This document shows positions 47,696 through 60,180 of a stretch of 64,000 bases of DNA, piece after piece. The stretch's first letter is position 1; the number at the start of each line of letters is the position of its first letter. The stretch is taken from the NCBI RefSeq assembly GCF_003597395.2, contig NC_133771.1:123701180-123765179 (forward strand), in the 5' to 3' direction. The DNA comes from Chelonoidis abingdonii. Its lineage: Eukaryota; Chordata; Testudines; Testudinidae. The notes under the pieces were generated by a model. It did not search any database. It was not told where the DNA came from and was given only the letters and a program-made list of their open reading frames with translations. Made by a program: the position numbers and the translations under genes.

Positions 47696-49986
47696 TTGAG
47701 TTCTCCCTTGAGTGATGTTTCTATGGATGCTCCCCTGCAGATGTGGAAGCACCCCCTGTGCGTAGGATCTGAGATCTTCATCAGTAGTGCCTATCGGACC
47801 ACACATGCGCATCTCCCCTATCTCACGCCAGGAGCGGGACATATATATAATACTGTGCGGTCCAACCACCCTCCAGTTCCTTCTTAACCGCCTTTGGTCT
47901 GGGAGGGAATCCACAGCAGAACCCACTTTTGCCCTGTTAGATAGTGCCTTACCTGTTACCTTTTAGTGTAGTTTAGTAGTTACTTCCTCCCTTTTCGTTC
48001 TCTCCCTGTGAAAAAAACCATTTTCATGCCTTCTGTTTCCCATTCTGTTGAGAAGAAACTGGCTCCCTCATCGCCTTCTGAGACATCGCCCGCCAGAACG
48101 CCATCCCCAGTGAGGTCTGTTGCCTTGACACCCTCAGAGAGGGGACGTAGCTCCAGGGCCTGTCTGAATACCTCCAGTACCACAGCTAAGCAAAGGTCTA
48201 AAGACCCTAACTGGACAGACCTACAGACTGAGACACAAGCCCTTGAAGAATAGTGCCAACTGTCCCAACCAGGCCAACTTCGGATATTATGGCACTGGCA
48301 GCACTATCAGTGCTGACATCCATTTCAGCACTGAGCAAGTCCTTGGCACCAAGCAAGTCTTCCACTCCATCTGCTGACTGCTCAGGAGAATGCATCTCTC
48401 CCTCAGCACCAATACACGCGCTGGTGCCGATGACGCGCCTCCCTCCACCCCAAGAGTACAGATTCCCCAAGGACTGACTTGTCACTGATGTGCCTGAGTC
48501 ACCACTACTCAGACATGACCTCCCGCTACTTCCATTCATTTCTCCAGACTCATACCATTCTTCCTTTTCCCCTCCAAGGATGGCAATACCCTTCCCCAGT
48601 GACATGGAGGAGGAGAAGGAATACTCCATCCCACACTCTTACTCGAGATAGGGTCAAAAGACTTCCTCTACTCATCCTCACTACTCACAATCCACAACCG
48701 GACTTGGGCCCTGGTAGGGACCACTATGGATGCAACGTGCCACTCCCTCAACATTAGCCCAACTGGGATCTTGGGGCCATGTACAGAGCACAGTTTGGGA
48801 AACCTCCCATGGAGCAAAGCCAGAGGCCTGCACCTTTCCCTTCTCCATCGGTCTCTGGACCACCAGAGGCTGAGCATCTCCCTCTAGCAGATGAGAAGGA
48901 AGAACAGGAGGATGAAATTCTACCACCACTCCACTTATCTTCTTCTTGCCTGATGATGCTATCATTAGAGCCCTGCAAATCTGCGGCTCTCTACAGGCCA
49001 TTTTTGCAGATAGTGGATCAGATGCCGATACAACCATGCAGGGCTCTACTCGCCAGTGGTGCCTGGCTCACGGCATCCGGCTCAGGGCAGCCTGGGGGGC
49101 ACAGCACACTCGGCGCCGGCAGCAGCAACCAGTAGCTGGGGCTGGTCAGCAAGTTGGAGTTGGGGCTGTCCAGCACCTGCTCGATGCACTGCTTCCTGTC
49201 CAACAGCTCCATGAGAGGGGTGTCGTGGCTCTACCTCGCCGATCTTCCTAAGGAGATACAAACCACTAAGACCTATACTTTGAGGACCCCCGATTGTTCA
49301 CTGAGCATATGGATGAATCCCTACAATCCCTTAAGGATTCCCAAGCAACTCACTTCTCTGTTGGCACTTACACACCAGTGCCAAAGACACGAAGAGACCA
49401 GTGCCCTGGGAAATACCAACTTCTCTCACAATCCTGGGAGTCCAAGAGGTCAAGCACCATGGGTTCCTCGAGGGGATACCTCCCATGCCCCATCAACTAA
49501 ACAATTTTGAAGGTGTGGTTGAGGTCCCAAGAAGCCTCCCCCTGTTCCAGTCACATCAGTCATTTCCAGCATCCCACCGGTTTGGCAACCGCTTAAGCCC
49601 CTTTCTTCCCATCATGGCAGCTGATTACCTCAGACAAGTCAGTATCTATCCCTCCCCACCACCCTCCCTCCCCATTGCTATTCAATGACACTTCTCACCA
49701 ACCCATCCCATGAGAATAAATAAATCATCTTCTGCAGCTGGCAGCCATAGAACTGGTCCCATCCCAACACAGAGGGAAGGGTTTTTACTCTCATTATTTT
49801 TTGGTCCAAAAGAAATCTGTCAGGTAGAGACCAATCCTGGACCTTCAAAATGTAAAGGTTCCTCAAACTGCAGTGCTTCAAGATGGTTACTCCAACATTA
49901 CTGTAGCAGGGGGACTGATTCTCAGCCCTGGGCCTCCAAGATGTGTATTTTCTTATCACAATATATCCTGCCATGTAGAAGTGTTT

Positions 49987-51088
49987 GGCCGGAGCTTGTC
50001 CCTCCCCGGGGTGGCGGGGAACCATACCGCCTCACTACATCAGTCCGGTTACATTAGGGAACTAATCTGGCTGCGGGATCTCATGCTGCAGCAGTGGTAG
50101 AAGCAAAACAAACGCTTACTCATGCCGGGATGGCAGGCAGTAGCGAGTCCCACGCTCCAGTCCTCGGATGGGGTGGAGCAAACCAGTAAACAATAAGCCC
50201 CAGTCCTGGGTCAGGGTGAGGCAGTACAAAGTCTGTGGCACAGGCCCTCACTCAGGGGCTGAGCAAACGATTAAGTTCAGCCAGCCCAAGCCCTAGATCA
50301 GGGTGGGCAGCAAAGAGTCTGTGGCTCAGGTCCTCAGGCAGGGGCTGAGCAGACAGGTAAGCAACAAGCCCAGGCCCTGGGTCAGGGCGGGGCAATACAA
50401 CGTCAGTGGCTGAGGCCCTCAGGAAGAGGCTGAGCAAACAGTTTAGCAACAAGCCCAGGTCCTGGCTCCAAAGGGCCTCGGAGAAGGAGACTGCTACCTA
50501 TGCATTGGGTGGCAGGGAGGACGCAGGCCCACCCACTCCAATGTGTCCCAGCCCGGGGCCCTCGCAGCGGCAGAAGATCCACTTTGTCAGTGGGGATCCT
50601 GGCCCAACACACTGACATAGGCTCTGGCAGTGTTGCAGCCAGACTAGGGTTGGCTGCTCCTGGGCTACTTCCAGACTCCCCCTCTAGAGGTACCTGCATC
50701 TGGACAGTGTCCTCCAAGGGGTCAGGCACCCTGGGTTCCTCAGGGTAACTGGCGAGCGGTAGGCTTGGCAGCTCCTCTGGGTAACTTGTGAGGGGCAGGC
50801 TTGACTGCTTCTCCGGGCGGCCTCAGGCATTGGTTGGTCTGGCCAGTCCTCAGGTCGGCCATTGATTGGCGGCGTCTCCCAACCAGGATCTCGGCCATAG
50901 GCGTCTGGCATCTCCGGTGGCCGCATCTCTAATGATCTCTGGGGTTGGGCTTTTATACTTCCTGTCCTGCACCTTGACCTCTGCAGGGCGGACGCAGGGT
51001 TCACTGGCTCCACCCACTTTGGTGTCTGGAGAGGCTTGTCCCTCCCTGGGGTGGCGGGGAACCACACTGCCTCATTACATGGCCACTT
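49987..51088 (-). mobile_element. 1.1-kb insert in the DIRS RT region, short terminal direct repeats
   Basis: GTGTTT occurs at 49981-49986 and again at 51089-51094, and the DIRS frame pauses and resumes at these points. A 47-bp segment at 49994-50040 recurs in direct orientation at 51034-51080 with four differences. On the minus strand the insert has a TATA-like AAGTATAAAAGCCC near 50950, a GC-rich leader, then a tandem array. Frames up to 141 codons show no domain. It may be a non-autonomous LTR-type element of the turtle lineage. Confidence 0.6.
50185..50465. repeat. ~86-bp tandem array (three units plus part)
   Basis: Units read CAGTCCTGGGTCAGGGTG, ACAAAGTCTGTGGC(A/T)CAGG, CAGGGGCTGAGCA(A/G)AC and AGCAACAAGCC with moderate divergence. 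The array is inside the nested insert. Confidence 0.75.
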
Positions 51089-52760
51089 GTGTTTTTTCCG
51101 GTTCATCATGGGGGCTGACCATTATCAGTATAAGATAGTAGCCTTCAGACTGTCAACAGCCCCTTGTATGTTCTCCAGAATCCTTGCGGTAGTCACTACT
51201 TGCCTACGCAAGGACATACCTAGGGCATCATCATCTTTCCATACTTGGATGACTATCTCCTCAGGGCCCGTCTGAAACCAATGCCCTTTGCACTGTCCAA
51301 ATGGCAATGGACCTTTTCTCAAGCCTTGGCCTTTGTGTAAACTTAGAGAAAACTACACTGACTCCAGTGCAACACCTGGAATTTATGGGGGCAAAATTAG
51401 ATGCCATACAAGTCTGAGCCTTCCACCTGGCTCAGAGACTTTCGACTATCATTGATCTTGTATCCATGGTGAGAACCTGTCCCCAAATCTCAGCCAGGAC
51501 ATGTCTCCAGCTACTTGGCCACGTGGCAGTGGCCACACTTACGGTAAAGTATTCATGGTTACGCATGTGACATCTTCAGGCATGGCTACATATAGTCTAT
51601 GTACCTCATGGACACCGCCTACACAATCTCCTATCCATGCCTATGACAGTCAAGGACTTTCTACTCTGGTGAATATAGCCCCACAACATCTGTGTTGGGG
51701 TTCCTTTCCTTCATCCAACACCATCCATGATTCTAACAACCGACACCTCCTTGATTAATTGGGGAGAGCACCTTCACACTCACATCAACCTCCTGGAGCT
51801 ACAAGTGGTCCACAATGTCTGCCAATACTTTCTCCCACTGATCGCACATTGCACCATCAGAGTCATGATGGACAATATCGCCTGCATGTTCTACATCAAC
51901 AGGTAGGGTGGAGCAAAGTCCCACTCTGTGCTCGGAGGCACTGAAGTTATGGAAATATTGAATACAATATGACATTACCATCTCAACCGCATACCTCCCT
52001 GGACACCAGAACACCACTGTGGACTCACTGAGCAGCAGATTCTCCCATGGTCACGGGTGGAAACTAGATACGTGAGCCCTTCAGCACATGTTCAACCTCT
52101 TTGTCATACCAGAGAACTCCTGCTGCCCTCAATTGGAGCCCTTATGGCATACCCACCTGTACACAACTTTTCCTGGGGACGAAGTATTCTATGTCCACAT
52201 CTGAAATTTTTACCCAAGGTACCATCCTCTTTCCATCTCAATCAACCTATCCACCTTCCCTGCTTCTTTCAAAAGCCCACAGCAACTAATAGGAGGCAAC
52301 ATGGCACACCCTGGACATCAGACGACCATTCTTTTTCTCTCTCCACAGAATTAAACCTTTCAGAAAATCTTATTCCTCTCAATGGCCGAAAGATCGAAAG
52401 GTGCAGCTATCTCTGAGCAACACCTTTCCAAGTGGATCTCACAGTGTATGCATCTGTCCTACCAATTACACAATTGATAGCCTTCTCCTGGAACTAGACC
52501 ACACTCCACCTGCTCGCTCTCCATCTCGATTGTCTTTCTCAATAATAATTGCTGTCATTTGCAAAGTGGCCACATGAGCATCAGCAGACACTTTCAGTTA
52601 TCACTACACCATTACTCAGCCTGCCACAGCAGGACACTACTGCTCTACTAGGACACACTGTCCTGTCATCTGCAGTAAATACTGCTTTGAAGCCCCAGCC
52701 TTCCAATTAGGGACACTGCTTCCTAGTCACCTACACTGGAGCACCCATAAGGAAATCACT

Positions 52761-53083
52761 CAAAGAAGAAGAGAAGGGTACTCACCCTGTGCAATGACTG
52801 TGGTTCTTCAAGATGTGTATCCCTCTGGGTGCTCCACTACCTGCCCTCCTTCTCTCTGCTTCATAGGTGAAACATAGGCTCTGCGGCAGAGAAGGAACTG
52901 CAGGGGCGATCGGACTTCACAGCGCTATATATACATCCCGCTCATGGAGTGAGACGGGGAAGTACACGTGTGCAATCTGACAGGCACTGCTGCAGGGGGT
53001 GCTGCCGCACTGACAGTGGAGCACCCATAGGAACGCACATCTCGAAGAAGGTCAGTTAATGCACAGGGTCAGTAACCTCTTAT
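52761..53083. repeat. Large palindrome at the DIRS right end
   Basis: The left arm (GAAGGGTACTCACCCTGTGC, then GGTTCTTCAAGATGTG) is inverted against the right arm (CACATCTCGAAGAAGG, then GCACAGGGTCAGTAACC). The two are separated by about 170 bases holding a TATATATA motif. A similar palindrome ends the shorter DIRS copy near 6979-7312. Confidence 0.7.
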
Positions 53084-53379
53084 GTGTTGGAGTCCAGGAG
53101 TCAGGAGAAGACAGATGCTTTGCTTTTCCAGCAGCCAAGGGGGATAGCTGGTTGTAGGATTTGACTTATCAGTTACCTACTAACCAAAGGTTGCTATGGA
53201 ATATTGATACCCGAGCTAGGGTCCAGGGACAGGATCCTAGTAGAAATCCAAATGCTCTCTGCTTTCCCAGTAGATTGGCGGTGAGTGGGTGTTTAATCCT
53301 CTGGTTAAGAGCTGCTAAGTCTTTTAAGCCATATAAATAAGACTGTTCTTGTCATCTTCCCCTTTCACCCCACCTGGAA

Positions 53380-54430
53380 TTTCCATCTGTGTGTGCCATT
53401 GCCAATTGTCTAATATCTTCCATTCAGCCCAATGACAGCCATGATGCCTTGGGAAAAAAGGAACAGGGAGCTTGTCTGTGTTCTGTGACCTGTGACGCTC
53501 AGGCTGCAGTGTTTTTGAAACAAATATTCTTTAGTGTGCTCCCTCCCTTTAATATTTTCTTTTTGTTGTTGTTTTTCACTCCTTCCTCACCCTACCCTGG
53601 TTTGTTCTGACCTCTCTTCTCTTCTGTTGCCTCCTGCAATGTCTTGCTGCAGCCTCTCCATTGGCTCTTTCAATCATTCTCTCTCCAGCAAGTCATTGTA
53701 AAAAGAGCAGCTGTTGTGTTGCTGATAGCTATGAGAGCGAAAGCCAAAATGTTGCGGGGGGGAGGGGAGGTCTTGCTGGGAAGGCCATTAAAAGAAAGGT
53801 GTTGCTTTCCCAGGGTTCGCTGGAAGAGAAGCTTCATTTTCCCCATCCCTCCTTTGCTGAAATAAAATCAACACCTAATGAAACATCAAAAGGGCAAACA
53901 AACAGCCCACTATTAAACCTCCCAAATGGCCGATCTTGTTCCATTGCCTGTTTAAACTGTTTCTCCACCTTTCTGAAAATTTGCCATCTCATATTGCTTA
54001 CTGTCACGCATTGCGAATTTCGTGGGAATGAACCGGCACGGACAGCCCTGACATTGGCACATCCCTACATCAGTGGGCATTTCCTTTCTGTACTCTTTGA
54101 AAAGCTGGACAGATATTTCTTGTGGTAAGTGGCACACATATCTGCCGGCTTTGTTTCCATCCATACTATTAGAATATAGCAGGGAGATTAACCATTGAGG
54201 GCAGAAAAATCAACTTGGATTTCTTTTTTAAATCAAAAGTGCATGTTTTCCCTAAACCTATATCACTTCTCTCTCAGCTACACTTGCACTCCAGAGCCCA
54301 TTTTTTGCTCTTCGGTGATAAAAATAGGCCAATTTAAGATGCTGTTGTATATTTTATTTCTGTAATATAGACCATTATTTTACTTAATCAGAAATAAAGT
54401 TCTCTTTATTTTGTAGCTTTTCCAGAATTA
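53380..54430. other. Candidate conserved non-coding element D
   Basis: A long stretch without recognisable repeats, pyrimidine-rich at the left and with preserved CpGs at the right (CACGCATTGCGAATTTCG, GAACCGGCACGGAC). Complexity and CpG retention are higher than in neighbouring intron. It contains the splice-bounded frame described separately. Conservation was not tested. Confidence 0.35.
53689..54124 (+). other. Possible cryptic or alternative exon in the ARID1B intron
   Basis: An acceptor-like TTCTCTCTCCAG ends at 53688 and a consensus donor TGTG|GTAAGT starts at 54125. The 436 bases between are open in the one frame that would accept the single carried base of the upstream ARID1B exon. 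The translated product has no recognised domain. Length is not a multiple of three, so joining to the usual next exon would shift frame. Read-through of the donor meets a stop at once. It might be a rare terminal exon, a poison exon or chance inside a conserved block. Confidence 0.25.
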
Positions 54431-56815
54431 GGTTACTGATTTAAAAGAAAAAAAAAACATAAAATGTGATGCCCTGCACTGTATTTAGGTCTTGTACTGT
54501 ACTTAAGTCAACCCTCACCCAGTAGTGGAAGCTGACACAACATAACATCAAAATGTGCTGCCCTTGTCAGAAGATGTAGTGGATGTTAATTTCACTTTTC
54601 TTGCCTCCTGCGCCAGCCGTTTCAGTTGACTAACAAAGCAAAAATGTAAATAAGCTAAACAGATTTGGTATAGGGCCTTTTTTTTTTCAATTTTTTATTT
54701 CATTGGCCAAAGGCTTTCATCAGCTTTTTCCTCTCTGCAGTGTAAGCAGCAACAGTGTTTAAATATTAAGAAGGGCAAGAGTTCTGTGGGAGATTGCTGA
54801 TAGGCGAGGAAGCTGTTAACTCTTTAGTGTCTGGGCAGATTTCATGAGTTAAGCAACATTATTTTTTAAACCCTCTGCAAAGAGGTTTACTCCTTTAGAC
54901 ACACTTTGACATTTTTGACACTAATTCTTCATGTATTCTGGCTGTTGTGTTTAGAAATACCTCAGAGCTTGTCCACCCTGAAATTTAGTGCATGGCAAGC
55001 TGTGGTGTAAATCTATAGTGCAACAGCCTGCTGTGCGTTAAGGGCTGTGTGGACCCTGCTACTGCACACTAACTGTTCTGTAGTCCACTTTCGCCTACTG
55101 TTATTACACCCAGGCTTGTTGCTTATCAAGTCTGCATGCAGAAAAGTCCTAAAGGAAAACAGTGGCTTTTCATATCGTTGGGTGTTTTCATTTTCTCTCT
55201 CAACATTTTTTCCATATGAAGGAAAAACAGCTGTTTATCAATAGACACCAGTGCTACACAGCAGGTTAGCATAGGAAGTGAAGAACAATATTATCTTTAT
55301 GCACTGTTACAGAAGGATTGCTGCAAGCTAAATTGGAATTTGGGTGGGATATTGGGTTTAATGCTCCTAGGCTATGTCTTCATCGCAAAAAAGGTGGTGG
55401 TGGTTTTTTATCAAGGAATATAGTGTTGACTTTGCCTAGTTGGTCATGGTAAAAGCTGTAGTGCCTTGTCTATACATGGGGCTTTTCTACACATAGAGTT
55501 ACTCAGGAGTAGCTATTCCTGAATAACACCAAGTATGGACACTCTTTTTCCAGAATAAGAGTGCCTTGTTCTGGTTTAGCTTAATCCACTTTGAAAGATC
55601 TTTAATGGCCACAGATGGTCAGTATCTGAGTATTACATCCCAGCTGTATAGCCATTCTTCTACTCACAGAGTACCCTAGTTCAAGAGAAGGGGTATTTCC
55701 CACCGTGCCGTCAACGCCACTTAATGACTTTTTACCTGGCAATCTTCCACACATGTACTGACCAGGCCCAAGTGTACTTAACTTCTAAGACCTGACAGAA
55801 ATAATACAAGGTGATACAGCTGCAGGCATGAAGGAGGGAAAGGCAATAGGGTATCTTTGAAGTGTTGTGATTGGAAATCCAGCCAGCCTCCTAATTTGGT
55901 ATACAAACTAGTTAGTATGTGGGCAGATTAGAAGGATTCATTAGTGGAGCAAGGAAAAAGTGAGTAAAGGTTGTCTGTCATAGGCTAAAATGAGGTTTCA
56001 GAGTGAGAATCGGAGCAGAAATGGTAGTCTCTTTCAGGTCTGGCAAAAATTAAGGCCTGTGAAATAAAGTATTTCTAGAAGCATGACTGGACAAGGAGAA
56101 GTTGATTGGAAATGTCGTCTTTTAAACTACACTTCGGAAAATCTCAGACTTCCTTCCCCGATGAGCCAAACTCTGGTCATGACCTAGGGGGAAAAGATAA
56201 CTTGCTTTACTACCCACTGTTACTAGTGTATTAAAGCATTTGTTGTTTCAGCAAAATTATTTGAGAAGATTACCATATGAGCTGAATTTTTGAACCTTCA
56301 TTTTTTGCAATAAGTTTACAGGTGCCTAGTAGTATCCTTGCAAGACAAGATAGGGGATAATTTCCTTTTAAAATGGACATGGTCTTCCTGAATGGACAAA
56401 GATTATTTTAACACATCCATCAATATTTCCGTCTTGGCTTCTCCGGAGGCAAAACTCCTGCAACAAGTGTGTTGCAAGGAAGATGCATGCTGTTCATTGG
56501 CAAGCAGACCAGAAAAAAAAACAGAACACACAATGCCATTGACATTGCCATGTTTTTAATCACCAGCAGTGCACAAAACATCTATTCAGCAGTTTTACAA
56601 ACCTACAGTGCCTGCAAGGCTGTGGATTTCCCTTACAAATGAAATAGAATGTTCCACATAGCAATAGTTTTAAATCCCTTTTCCAATGATTCTTAACAGC
56701 ATTTAAAACTTTTATACTGCAGTCCACTTTCTTCTGAGAAGGGGAGAAGGAATAGGCAATTTTTAGATACTCTGGCTCTAGGGATTGGTTTTATTAGATG
56801 GAGTATTTAACCTCT
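54431..56815. other. Intron with turtle MITE pieces
   Basis: At 54960-55100, GCTTGTCCACCCTGAAATTT and AAGGGCTGTGTGGACCCTGC fit a turtle MITE with CCACACTG ends. At 55375-55600, CTATGTCTTCATCGCAAAAA and ATAACACCAAGTATGGAC suggest one or two more. No exon was seen. Confidence 0.4.
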
Positions 56816-56817
56816 GT

Positions 56818-56905
56818 TACTCTGTTGCCCATTGTAGGAAGACAGGATGCTGTGCTAGATGAACCATTGATCTGACCCAGTACGGCCATTCTTATGTTCC
56901 CTGTT
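56818..56905 (+). mobile_element. CR1 3' tail fragment
   Basis: GCTGTGCTAGATGAACCATT, TGATCTGACCCAGTACGGCC and ATTCTTATGTTC match the CR1 terminus seen at 32820-32860. Severely 5'-truncated. Confidence 0.8.
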
Positions 56906-58389
56906 AAAAATCAGATCAGTTCAGTAGTGATTATAAATTACCATCTGAAGACTGTTTGGCCTGTGTGAAATGAGTTGATAATCTCAGTTCACTTCCTTGG
57001 GGACAATTGTCCATGTCACAAAAAAACTCTAACAGAACTGGCTCCTTGCTTGCAGTCTCATCAGAGAGGTCAAGGAACTAGCCTTGTTTCAGAGGTGGTC
57101 TCTCCAGAACAGAGCTGAGGCACAGTGGCAAGGAAGAAGCATTAGGGAAACTTACACTGCCATAGCCCACGTTGTGCTTTGTTGAGGACAGAGAGCGCCA
57201 GTTGCCTGGACTGTCAGTCTGGTACTTTTCAGCATCACTAAATTAGAAGAAACAACCAGCCAACCAGAAAAAATAATTATTTAAATCAGTCTCTCTTACT
57301 GCTTTATTAAAGTTTTCTCTGTTTCTTAGCATACCATATATGTCAGTCCACCTGAATCTTGGGTGACAAGGGTGTGGAAAACCAATTCAAGTCTTTGCAT
57401 AAGTATATAGTACATGCATTTTGGTTCACATACAAAGTTCAAATATATCTACTGAAGCTACCAAAAATATGAAAATCGTTCTTGTCATGTCTTGCAGCTA
57501 GGAATTGCATGCTGAGGTCAACCATAGGGAAGTACAGTTTGCTTCTAATTTTAGCATTTACTATTTGTGTTCCTGGATTCTTATGTGATTCTACCAACCC
57601 AGTGATGCCTTCACCAAGGAATTTATAGTGCCTGTGCTTACTTTATGGGAAATTGAATTTTTATATTCTTACGTGGTTAAATTTAGATCCTTTTTTTCCA
57701 TTTCATGTATTGCCACAATAAAAGATAGGTGTGGATTCTGTCATAAATAAAAAGGGTTCCTTCCCCTGTGCTTTGCATTATTGAGTAGTGATTGATGGGT
57801 TTACAGGGAAAGTCAGTCAGTCCACTCCCACTTTATCAATTTGTTGTTGTTGTTGGCAGTCACCCATATTACATTGATAAAGCTTTCCATAAATCTAGTA
57901 CAAGGTATATTTTTGTTTTCTGGAGTAGAGCGCTTTGTCAGTGTCTACTTTCCATGTAGGCTGGATAGCTCTACTCTTTCTTGAAATAGTCCAGTTTGGG
58001 GTTGCTCTGTAATTAGCATCAACTTCAGGAAGGTATTGTGTGTCCTTACGTGGAGCAAGATATCAGAACATAGGCCTGGAAGTCTTGCTGATTTAAATTT
58101 AGGCCAGATAATAAAATGAGATTTGTTCAGCAAGGAAATTGTTTCCACTATGCACACGCCCCTCCAATTTTAGTCATGGCTAGTATTTTTGAGAAATGAA
58201 TTTTAAATAAGAAATATCTTATTCTTTGTAACAAAATGTGTGTGGACTGAGCTGTTGCTTTTCAATATGTGTGTGGAGTGTTGACAGTTCTGTTCCATAG
58301 TCAGATATGGAACTCAGATATCAGACATGGTTTTTAAAAACTTAACAGACAGTAAACCCACTCTGATGGTGAGTTTTTATGTTCATTTC
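56906..58389. other. Intronic sequence, nothing firm
   Basis: CTGTCATAAATAAAAAGGG near 57739 vaguely resembles a turtle LTR start, but nothing downstream supports it. A short (TTG)n run lies near 57841. Confidence 0.35.
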
Positions 58390-58650
58390 CTCATCCCCAG
58401 ATAACTCAAATTATTGTGATGTGTTGATTGATTACAGCAGTTAAGTTTCTTAGTAATCAGTTTCATCACTTATTCTCAATTCACATTTGCACCTTTGATT
58501 TCTCTTTCACAACACGGTGATGTGAGTTGTCGTTGACTAATGAAGAACAGAATTGGTTTCGGCATGAGACAAACGGAATGCCGACACCAATCCCAAAATG
58601 CATTAATCTTTAATAATCCACATCTGCATGTTTATAAATGATATAACCAG
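58390..58650. other. Candidate conserved non-coding element E
   Basis: Dense AT-rich motifs (TTGATTGATTACAGCAG, CACCTTTGATTTC, TGCATTAATCTTTAATAATC) combined with preserved CpGs (CACAACACGGTGATG, GTTTCGGCATGAGAC, AACGGAATGCCGACACC) and no repeat signature. CCTTTGATTT resembles a TCF/LEF site. Inference from composition only. Confidence 0.35.
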
Positions 58651-60059
58651 GGGTTGCTAATGTTGATACGTCCCCTTCCAAACAGAAACTGACATAGAAG
58701 TTCGTATTTGCAAACTACATTAAAGGCATATGGCTGAATGTTCTGTGTGTGACCTTGAAGAGGGTACTAAATTTATGGAAGTTTTAAGCTGATTAAAAAT
58801 ATATGAAGAATTGCTAGGCTCTAGCACTAGTCTTTTGGGTTTCCCATTGTTGGGCAAGTTTAAATATGTCATGATAGATCCTGTCTGAAGGAAGGTCAGA
58901 TTCTTAAGATGCTGTTTGGAACCTGCTTTGCCTTCGGAAGCTTTTATTCATAATATATTAGATTTGTCTTTTTGCCTTCCTGGGGGCTTTCTTTGTTCCT
59001 GTTGAACAGAAGTGTGTATTATGATGAGATGCTCATGTTATTCACGATAAACACTATTCTGGTTAAGCTTGTTCCTCATGGGGGTGGGGTGGGATTAATT
59101 ATTGGTCCTACCTTTTTTCTAACAAAGTATCTATTAATTACAGGCAGTGGAAGTTGCAAAGTTAGAGTAGAGCAAAGAACAGCAGCACACAAGTAAACTG
59201 CTTCAATGCTGCAGATTAGCACTGTTCCAATTTCCACCTACTTGCCAGCACTTAAAAAAGGAGAGATGGTGAGAAAGAATGAGGGAAGAAAGAAGAGCCT
59301 GTGGAACAGTGGGAATATCTTAAATTTAGCAAATGATGCTACTTCACTTATCGCTGGCCCCCAGTGCTGACCCCAAAGTGCAAACAAGAACATGACCTGG
59401 ATAGTCTTCATCTATACTTAGGGATCAGAAACCTATATTGTCAGCTGTTGATTTGGAGTTATTCCCAAGTGTAGATGGGTGCTGCAAAAAGAAATGTGGT
59501 GGGGAGTCTAAGAACATTTTTTATCCTATCTTTGGTGTCCCATGGGATTTTCACATTGAAGATGTGAACTTCCAAAGATTATTGGTGAACTACCAATATA
59601 TATGCCTTCTGTTATGTTAAAATTGTGATGTAGGTCAGTTTTTATTGGGAAGCAAGTCCAATGAATTTTATACCTACCTCTTATAGACACTGCGTTTCAA
59701 GCTCTTGAGTACAGTAGGCTCAACCAAGACCAGGTTAGAGAAAAATTCTCCTTATAAATTATAAACTGTCTCTAAAGAATGATCATTAATAGTAAAAACA
59801 CCTTCCCTTGGAACTTGTGTTAACTTGCTAAACTAAATTCTTAATATTTTATGATGTTTCATTTTAGAAAATAGAGAATTTGAATGTAATATAAGGAGGC
59901 AAGACAACTTCCCTATCTTTGTTAAAAGCATTCAGTTGCTTACAAATTGGATCAATTACGAATTAAATTTTTTTTAATTGAAATATAGAAAGTAATTAAA
60001 AACACATTTGTTTTCAGTAGCTGGAACGCATAGTTTACCACATTAAAAAAAGATATAAA

Positions 60060-60180
60060 GTAATGCATCAACTATTCCTATCGGGCTAGCTCTTACTCTG
60101 CTTTGACTCATGCAAATCTCACTGAAATCACGGCGAACAGGACAGAGTAAGAACTGCAGTAAGGATTTGACTCATACATT
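60060..60180. repeat. Ancient amniote short repeat
   Basis: TTTGACTCATGCAAATCTCA, ACAGAGTAAGAACTGCAGTA and AGGATTTGACTCATAC follow a recalled old repeat pattern of the 'pregnant with ACTCATGC / GAGTAAGGACTGCAGGATTTG' type. Class unclear. Confidence 0.4.

Larger units (their letters stand above)
47700..53080 (+). mobile_element. Degenerate DIRS-type retrotransposon with inverted terminal repeats
   Basis: The left end (GATGTTTCTATGGATGCTCC near 47715, then GGAAGCACCCCCTGTGC) is the inverted counterpart of the right end (GCAGGGGGTGCTGCCGC near 52993, then GGAGCACCCATAGGAACG). Inside, in order, are a gag-like region with KDPNWTDLQTETQALEE (about 48190-48250) and RT fingers KGFYSHYFLVQKK (49777-49815) and RPILDLQNVK. 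Further on are the RT catalytic YLDD (51242-51253) and RNase H blocks TTDTSLINWGEHL (about 51736) and MMDNIACMFYIN (about 51865). Last is a tyrosine-recombinase piece around ICKVAT (about 52555). Frames contain many stops. Element order and inverted termini identify DIRS; the intact family uses a tyrosine recombinase instead of an integrase. Confidence 0.85.

Noticed and set aside
47423..47926. 167-codon minus-strand frame
   Set aside because: It crosses the DIRS left boundary, has no domain, and no start or splice context supports it.
48207..49251. Multiple overlapping frames of 70-140 codons on both strands
   Set aside because: Shadows of the degraded, stop-rich DIRS gag region. None carries a domain of its own.
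57738..57860. LTR start suggested by CTGTCATAAATAAAAAGGG
   Set aside because: Similarity is limited to a few bases, with no matching body, end or target duplication.
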